A DNA stretch of 64,000 bases, taken from positions 11,152,769-11,216,768 of the forward strand of contig NC_091228.1 in NCBI RefSeq assembly GCF_040958095.1. Reading direction: 5' to 3'. The notes beneath the pieces were generated by a model. It did not search any database. It saw only the letters and a list, made by a program, of their open reading frames with translations, and was not told the DNA's origin. This DNA comes from Procambarus clarkii (lineage: Eukaryota; Arthropoda; Malacostraca; Decapoda; Cambaridae). Positions 57,119-64,000 of the stretch are shown here, one piece after another; the stretch's first letter is position 1, and each line of letters starts with the position of its first letter. A program made the translations under genes and the position numbers.

Positions 57119-57420
57119 TGGGGGGTGGCACGGTGGGGGGGTTGGGTTAACTGGTGGATGGATGGAGGGAGAGGGAGAGAGGGAGTAAAAGGGAGAGGGG
57201 GAGTGAAGGGGAGTGAAAGGGAGTGAGGAAGATTGAGGAAGAAAGGGAAATAGGCAGAACGGGGGGGGGGGGAGGGGAAGAGGAAGGAGGACAATCAGGG
57301 GGGTGAGGGATGGAAGGTCAAGTCCCTGGGGTGAGGGGTGAGGTTGGCGGTAGGCTGGTTTGTGCGTGCGTGTGTGTGTGTGTGTGTGTGTTTACACTGG
57401 CGTATTATGGTGAGGAGGAG
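57119..57420. repeat. Purine-rich low-complexity tract
   Basis: GA- and G-rich sequence (GGGAGAGGGAGAGAGGGAG and a run of G near 57261), with a short (TG)n at 57369-57391. Confidence 0.85.
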
Positions 57421-57924
57421 GGGGGTTAGTCCAGTCAGTGGTGGTGTAATGTAACACACAGGTGTGAGAAACTAGTACCAAGCTGAGGCTCTTGAGCTAC
57501 TTTTTCGTATTTTTATTAACTTATGTTGAAAGCTAATTACTATATAAAAAACACTGTACACCTTGTATGACTGACTTTGAGAGGCACTCACCTCCAAGTA
57601 AGAATCCCACAGCACAATTAGGTGATTTATGAAGCGATGTCCGCCTTAATTGTTGACGTCCCCGCCAGAGGTCCTCCCACGTGGTGGTCCAAGCTCTTCC
57701 ATTCTCAGGCCTCTGGTGCCACCGTCTTGCCACAATCTCGTTCTTTTTCAAATTTTTTTCTTATCAAACGTTATAAGAATTCACTATGTTGCGTTATCAC
57801 TGCGTTGCTGTACCCTTCATACGACCAAAAACTATGTTTTGGGCTCACTGGTATGTAAATATCCCGAGAATATTGAAGTAATTCGCGGACCGCTGTCCTA
57901 CACTTGCTCCCTGACCGCCGTCCC
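57421..57924. other. No recognised feature
   Basis: Unique-looking intronic sequence. No ORF with support. Confidence 0.4.
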
Positions 57925-57949
57925 TGTGTGTGTGTGTGTGTGTGTGTAC
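57925..57949. repeat. (GT)n at LINE-G 3' end
   Basis: About eleven GT repeats directly adjoining the 3' end of LINE-G. Confidence 0.9.
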
Positions 57950-58775
57950 TTACCTAATTGCACTTACCTAACTGTGCTTGCGGAGGTTGAGCTCTGGCTC
58001 TTTGGTCCCGCCTCTCAACCGTCAATCAACTAATGAAAGGTTCCTGAGCCTACTGGGCTCTATAATATCTACACTTGAAGCTGTGTATGGAGTCAGCCTC
58101 CACCACGTCACTTCCTAATGCATTCCATTTGTCTACTACTCTGACACTGAAAAAATTCTTTCTAACGTCTCTATGGCTCATTTGGGCATTCAGTTTCCAC
58201 CTGTGTCCCCTAGTGCATGTGCCCCTTGTGTTAAATAGCCTGTCTTTTTCTACCCTGTCGATTCCCTTGAGAATCTTCAATGTGGTGATCATGTCCCCCT
58301 AACTCTTCTGTCTTCCAACGAAGTGAGGATTAATTCCCGTAGTCTCTCCTCGTAGCTCATACCTCTCAGCTCAGGTACTAGTCTGGTGGCAAACCTTTGA
58401 ACCTTTTCCAGTTTAGTCTTATGCTTGACTAGATATGGACTCCATGATGGAGCGGCCTACTCCAGGATTGGTCTGACATATGTGGTATATAATGTTCTGA
58501 AAGATTCTTTACACAAGTTTCTAAAGGCCGTTCTTATGTTAGCCAACCTGGCATATGCCGCTGGTGTTATCCTCTTGATATGAGCTTCAGGGGACAGGTC
58601 TGGCGTGATATCAACCCGCAGGTCTTTCTCTCTCTCTGATTCTTGAATTATTTCATCTCCCAAATGATACCTTGTATCTGGTCTCCTGTTTCCTACCCCT
58701 ATCTTCATTACATTACATTTGGTTGGGTTAAACTCTAACAACCATTTGTTCGACCATTCCTGCAGCTTGTCCAGG

Positions 58776-58778
<3 letters not shown>
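57950..58778 (-). pseudogene. LINE-G: LINE-A family copy, C-terminal part only
   Basis: The minus-strand frames 58457-58770 and 58050-58292 give the region after the RT active site (LQEWSNKWLLEFNPTKCNV, DITPDLSPEAHIKRI, TTYVRPILE, FNTRGTCTRGHRWKLN), with one frameshift near 58295 and the family 3' tail. It is bounded by (GT)n on both sides (57925-57949 and 58779-58853). Confidence 0.85.

Positions 58779-58853
<75 letters not shown>
58779..58853. repeat. (GT)n at LINE-G 5' end
   Basis: About 37 GT repeats at the 5' truncation point of LINE-G. Confidence 0.95.
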
Positions 58854-58856
<3 letters not shown>

Positions 58857-58916
58857 GTATGTATATATTTCACGCTCAACCTAGACTGGGAACTGTTATA
58901 GAATGTTCACAAAGCT

Positions 58917-59415
58917 GCTACTAGTAGCCAATAGCAGCTACTAATAGCCACTCGGTGCCAATAGCAGCTACTAATAGCCACTCGGTGCCAATAGCAGCTA
59001 CTAATAGCAACCAGTAGCCAATAGCAGCTAATAATAGCAACTCGCAGCCAATAGCAGCTACTAATAGCAACCAGTAGCTAATAGCAGCTACTAATAGCCA
59101 CTTGTAGCCAATAGCAGCTACTAATAGCCACTCGTAGCCAATAGCAGCTACTAATGGCAACCAGTAGCTAATAGCAGCTACTAATAGCAACCAGTAGCCA
59201 ATAGCAACTACTAATAGCAACCAGTAGCTAATAACAGCTACTAATAGCTACTCGTAGCCAATAGCAGCTACTAATAGCCACTCGTAGCCAATAGCAGCTA
59301 CTAATAGCAACCAGTAGCTAATAGCAGCTACTAATAGCCACTCGTAGCGCCAATAGCAGCTACTAATAGCCACTCGTAGCCAATAGCAGCTATTAATAGC
59401 CACTATCAACAACTA
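58917..59415. repeat. 30-bp minisatellite
   Basis: About 16-17 copies of a 30-bp unit, CAATAGCAGCTACTAATAGC plus CACTCGTAGC, with an AACCAGTAGC variant. The unit length is divisible by three, so the minus-strand frame reads as a repeated LLVAAIGY peptide; this is not a gene. Confidence 0.95.
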
Positions 59416-59579
59416 GCAGCAACTAGTTGCCAGAGGTTGCGAACTAGGATGCAGGTATAGCTCTCTCTCCCTCGGTCTAGTTAAAATTATCTCCAGGTTT
59501 TTGTGGTTCAGCTGAGCCACATTTGGCCATGACTGTACGGAGCCTTCACCACCTGCCTCGCCCTTCATGACAGCTGCCA

Positions 59580-60535
59580 GTATGTTCCCTTATACGTCCT
59601 TATGTTCTCTTATACTGCCTTATACTCCCTTATACGTCCTTATGTTCTCTTATACTCCCTTATACGTCCTTATGTTCTCTTATACTGCCTTATGTTCTCT
59701 TATACTGCCTTATGTTCCCTTATACGTCCTTATGTTCTCTTATACTGCCTTATACGTCCTTATGTTCTCTTATACTGCCTTATACTCCCTTATACGTCCT
59801 TATGTTCTATTATACTGCCTTATGTTCTCTTATACTGCCTTATGTTCCCTTATACGTCCTTATGTTCTCTTATACTGCCTTATACTCCCTTATACGTTCT
59901 TATGTTCTCTTATACTGCCTTATACTCCCTTATACGTCCTTATGTTCTCTTATACTGCCTTATACTCCCTTATACGTCCTTATGTTCTCTTATACTGCCT
60001 TATACTCCCTTATACGTCCTTATGTTCTCTTATACTGCCTTATGTTCCCTTATACGTTCTTATGCTCCCTTATATTACCTTATACTCCCTTATACGTTCT
60101 TATGCTCCCTTATACGTTCTTATGCTCCCTTATATTACCTTATGTTCATTTACCTTATGTTCATTCATTCATCCTTATGTACCTTATGTTCAGTATACTA
60201 CCTTATACTTCCTTATACGTTCTTATGCTCTCTTATATTACCTTATACTCCCTTATACGTTCTTATGCTCTCTTATATTACCTTATGTTCAGTATACTGC
60301 CTTATGCTCCCTTATACGTTCTTATGCTCCCTTATACTACCTTATGCTCCCTTATACTACCTTATGCCCACTTATACTACCTTATGCTCCCTTATACTAC
60401 CTTATGCACCCTTATACCACCTTATGCTCCCCTTATACTACCTTTTCCCCTCTTGTCTACCTTATTCTGCATTATAGTACCTTATTCCCTCTTATATCAC
60501 CTTATGCTCGCTTATACTCTTTTATACTACCCACT
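59580..60535. repeat. 10-bp minisatellite with ~40-bp higher-order pattern
   Basis: Decamers CTTATGTTCT, CTTATACTGC, CTTATACTCC and CTTATACGTC alternate in a loose 30-40-bp order. The array degrades to CTTATGCTCC/CTTATACTAC from about 60060. Three overlapping ORFs of ~280-326 codons through it are artefacts of stop-free repeats. Confidence 0.95.
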
Positions 60536-60584
60536 TCTTCTTTATGATTGAGAAAGAATTATGCTCAATGTTCATCTTCCTCAA

Positions 60585-60990
60585 GAAATAATGCTCCCCT
60601 ATAGGTCTTTATACTATCTTATGCTATCCTATACTATCTTATGCTCACTTATATTATCTTATTCTCTCCTATACTATCTTATACTCTCCTATATTGTCTT
60701 AAACTCTCCTATACTATCTTATGCTCTCCAATATTATCTTATTCTCACCTTACTATCTTATACTTTCCTATACTATCTTATGCTCTCCAATATTATCTTA
60801 TGCTCACCTTTACTATCTTATACTTTCCTATACTATCTTATGCTCTTCAATACTCTTTTATGCTCACCTTTACTATCTTATACTTTCCTATACTATCTTA
60901 TGCTCTCCAATATTATCTTATGCTTACCTTTACTATCTTATACTTTTCTATACTATCTTATGCTCTTCAGTACTCTTTTATGCTCCCTAC
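60585..60990. repeat. 20-bp minisatellite related to the 10-bp array
   Basis: Units such as TATCTTATGCTCTCCAATAT and CTATCTTATACTTTCCTATA, built on the same CTTATNCTNC core as the upstream array but with a 20-bp (later 60-bp) order. Confidence 0.9.
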
Positions 60991-61310
60991 AAAATCTATC
61001 TTGATCAGTTTTCACAAGACATAAACTCTGAGGGAGAAGGTGTTCGCGTGAGGAGATAACCTCACCCATACTAACACCTTCCAACCTACAGTCTCGCATA
61101 ACTCTCTAACTTGTGTGTTCAAAATTCTCTTGATTGATTAAATCTCGTCTTTTAGTCTGGGATGCATTTCCTGGTCTAAATTAAATGATTTCTTGTGAGC
61201 TGGTCGGCATACGGTGAACTTACCAAGTCTAGGTTGGTGGTCAGTGTTAAGGAGGAAATATCAGTAGACTCTAGATAATGTAGACCATCTGAATATTGTG
61301 ATGTCAGTGA
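60991..61310. other. No recognised feature
   Basis: Short unique-looking stretch with no ORF or repeat. Confidence 0.4.
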
Positions 61311-61315
61311 CGTGT

Positions 61316-61335
61316 GTATATATATATATATATAA

Positions 61336-61415
<80 letters not shown>
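61316..61415. repeat. (TA)n microsatellite
   Basis: About 100 bp of TA with a short AAATAAA interruption near 61333; left flank of the first MITE. Confidence 0.97.

Positions 61416-62279
<864 letters not shown>

Positions 62280-62374
<95 letters not shown>
62280..62374. repeat. (TA)n microsatellite
   Basis: Right flank of MITE 2, with one TACA interruption near 62350; followed by GGGTTAGGTTAG, another telomere-like scrap. Confidence 0.95.
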
Positions 62375-62375
<1 letters not shown>

Positions 62376-62486
62376 TGGTAGATTGGGTTAGGTTAGACTG
62401 AATTAAGTATTATATAAAGTATGGATGACGTAGGGGGTTCATAGTTTTTAAGTTCTTCGAGCTTACTCAAAATAGTGATAGTGTAC

Positions 62487-62614
62487 CTGGTCGAAGATCT
62501 TGGAGGGGCGTTCGAAGACGGCTTCTCTGCTCCGGTCCCCGAAGACGTCCCGGTCGTTCCAGAAGTCTCTGAAGAACGGGTCCCTATACATCATAGGAAT
62601 CTGCCGAGACATGT
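62487..62614 (-). CDS. Small heat shock protein, coding exon 1 (N-terminal arm)
   Basis: Coding from the ATG at 62612-62610 to the donor GACCAG|GTACAC at 62487: 42 codons, phase 0. It reads MSRQIPMMYRDPFF, RDFWNDRDVFGDRSRE and AVFERPSKIFDQ. The aromatic- and Arg/Asp-rich arm and the R-P-x-x-x-F-D-Q ending are typical of arthropod small heat shock proteins. Two untranslated bases precede the ATG, and just upstream is an acceptor, TGTGTTTCAG (62615-62624), so a non-coding 5' exon probably lies beyond 62624, past the minisatellite and perhaps outside the window. Confidence 0.9.
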
Positions 62615-62649
62615 CTGAAACACAGGTTTGGGAATATTCAGCAATTAGG

Positions 62650-64000
62650 TGCATTAGGCACACTGGGGTGCATTCAGCACACTGGGTGCATTCAGCACAC
62701 TGGGTGCATTCAGCACACTGGGTGCATTCAGCACACTAGGTGCATTCAGCACACTGGGTGCATTCAGCACACTGGGTGCATTCAGCACACAGGGTACATT
62801 CAGCACACTGGGTGCGTTCAGCACACAGGGTACATTCAGCACACTGGGTGTGTTCAGCACACAGGGTACATTCAGCACACAGGGTACATTCAGCACACTG
62901 GCTGCGTTCAGCACACAGGGTACATTCAGCACATAGGGTACATTCAGCACACTGGGTGCGTTCAGCACACTGGGTGCATTCAGCACACAGGGTACATTCA
63001 GCACACAGGGTACATTCAACACACTGGGTGCGTTCAGCACACAGGGTACATTCAGCACACAGGGTACATTCAGCACACTGGGTGCGTTCAGCACACTGGG
63101 TGCATTCAGCACACAGGGTACATTCAGCACACAGGGTACATTCAACACACTGGGTGCAATCAGCCCACTGAGCGCATTAAGCACATTGGGTCCATTCAGC
63201 ACACTGGGCACGTTCTTCACACTGGGTACATTCAGCACACTGGCTGTTTTATGCACAATGGGGGCATTCAGCATACTTGGTGCATTAAGGAATTGGGTCC
63301 ATTCAGCACTCAGGGTATACTCAGCACACAGGGTTCATTCAGCACACTGGGTGCATTCAGCACACTGGGTTCATTCAGCACACTGAAGGCATTCAGCACA
63401 CTGGGTGCATTCAGCACTCTGGGTTCCTTCAGCACACTGAAGGCATTCAGCACACTGGGTGCATTAAACGAACTGGGTGAATTCATCACACTATGTGCAT
63501 TCAGCACTCCAGTTCCATGCAGCACACTTGGTACATTCATCACACATGGCGCATTTAGCAGACTGGATGCATTTATCACAATGGAAGCATTCAGCACACT
63601 AGTTACATTCCTCACATTTCCTCACATCACACCCTTCCTAACAAAGGGTGCATTCAGCACATTGGGCGCATTCAGCACATTGCGTGTATTTATCTCACTG
63701 GGTGCATTTAGCACACTAAGTGCACTCATCACACTAGTTTCATTCAGCAAAATAGGTCTTTTCAGCACACTGGGTGTATTCATCACACTGGGTACATTCA
63801 GCATACTGGGTGTATTCTTCACACTGGGTATATTCAGCACACTGGGTGCATTCAGCACACTAGGTGAATTCAGCACAATGGGTGCATTAAGCACATTGCA
63901 TGTATTTATCACACTGGGTGCATTTGGCACACTGGCTACATTCAGCACACTGGCTACATTCAGCACACTGGATTCATTCATCACACATTGCATTCATCAC
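62650..64000. repeat. 18-bp minisatellite upstream of heat shock exon 1
   Basis: More than 70 copies of an 18-bp unit, CATTCAGCACACTGGGTG and variants (CACAGGGTA, GCGTTCAG). It is quite regular to about 63170, then increasingly diverged up to the window edge. The unit is a multiple of three, so both strands read as 6-residue repeat peptides (for example SVLNAP); not a gene. It starts about 35 bases from the exon 1 acceptor. Confidence 0.97.

Noticed and set aside
59567-60551. Three ORFs of 279-326 codons that look like hydrophobic membrane proteins
   Set aside because: All three frames of the same 10-bp repeat array are open; composition follows the repeat.
62650-64000. Repeat protein (SVLNAP-type hexapeptides) on the minus strand
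   Set aside because: An 18-bp minisatellite gives the same kind of hexapeptide on both strands; there is no start context or domain.

Overview
The window is eukaryotic and looks like a piece of a large, repeat-rich arthropod genome, most likely a decapod crustacean. The reasons are an intron-bearing gene, dense non-LTR and LTR retrotransposons, tRNA-derived SINEs, many micro- and minisatellites, and TTAGG-type (arthropod telomere-like) repeats inside a small transposon. No prokaryotic operon structure is present.

The one host gene I can support is a small heat shock protein (alpha-crystallin family) on the minus strand. Four coding exons are visible, at 62487-62614, 47144-47272, 46405-46535 and 44173-44263. 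They join in compatible phases and give 159 codons running from the N-terminal arm through almost all of the alpha-crystallin domain. The last exon, expected to carry the C-terminal I-x-I tail, was not found. The introns hold LINE fragments, SINEs, an LTR remnant and several tandem arrays. One array (46118-46404) is built from the exon/intron junction itself and repeats the 5' splice site.

Layout. 1-8500 is a nearly identical second copy of 33435-41935 and stops at a 500-N gap (8501-9000). 9001-22629 holds LINE ORF1 relics, a satellite, SINEs, a probable DNA-transposon relic and a 24-bp minisatellite, in AT-rich sequence. 22630-23712 is the RNase H end of a LINE. 23713-24246 is (CT)n. 24247-42285 is a nested stack: a LINE (called LINE-A here) is split by a 10.25-kb BEL/Pao LTR retrotransposon (26331-36584, minus strand, 5-bp target duplication), and its 3' end is split again by a CR1-like LINE (LINE-B, 38780-42190) with an intact ORF2. 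42695-47272 is the 3' half of the heat shock gene with its arrays. 47273-62486 is its large intron, filled with rearranged LINE-A-family copies, SINEs, microsatellites, minisatellites and two palindromic TA-flanked MITEs. 62650-64000 is an 18-bp minisatellite upstream of the first coding exon.

The most unusual items are: (1) an SGNH/GDSL-hydrolase-like ORF as the first ORF of the BEL/Pao element, unrelated in sequence to the SGNH ORF1 of the neighbouring CR1-like LINE; (2) tandem amplification of a splice-donor junction in the heat shock gene, with 41-bp periodicity shared by three arrays around two exons; (3) the nested insertion order readable from target-site duplications; (4) repeated association of LINE-A-family ends with (AC)n microsatellites. 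The 8.5-kb duplication ending at the gap may be an assembly artefact.
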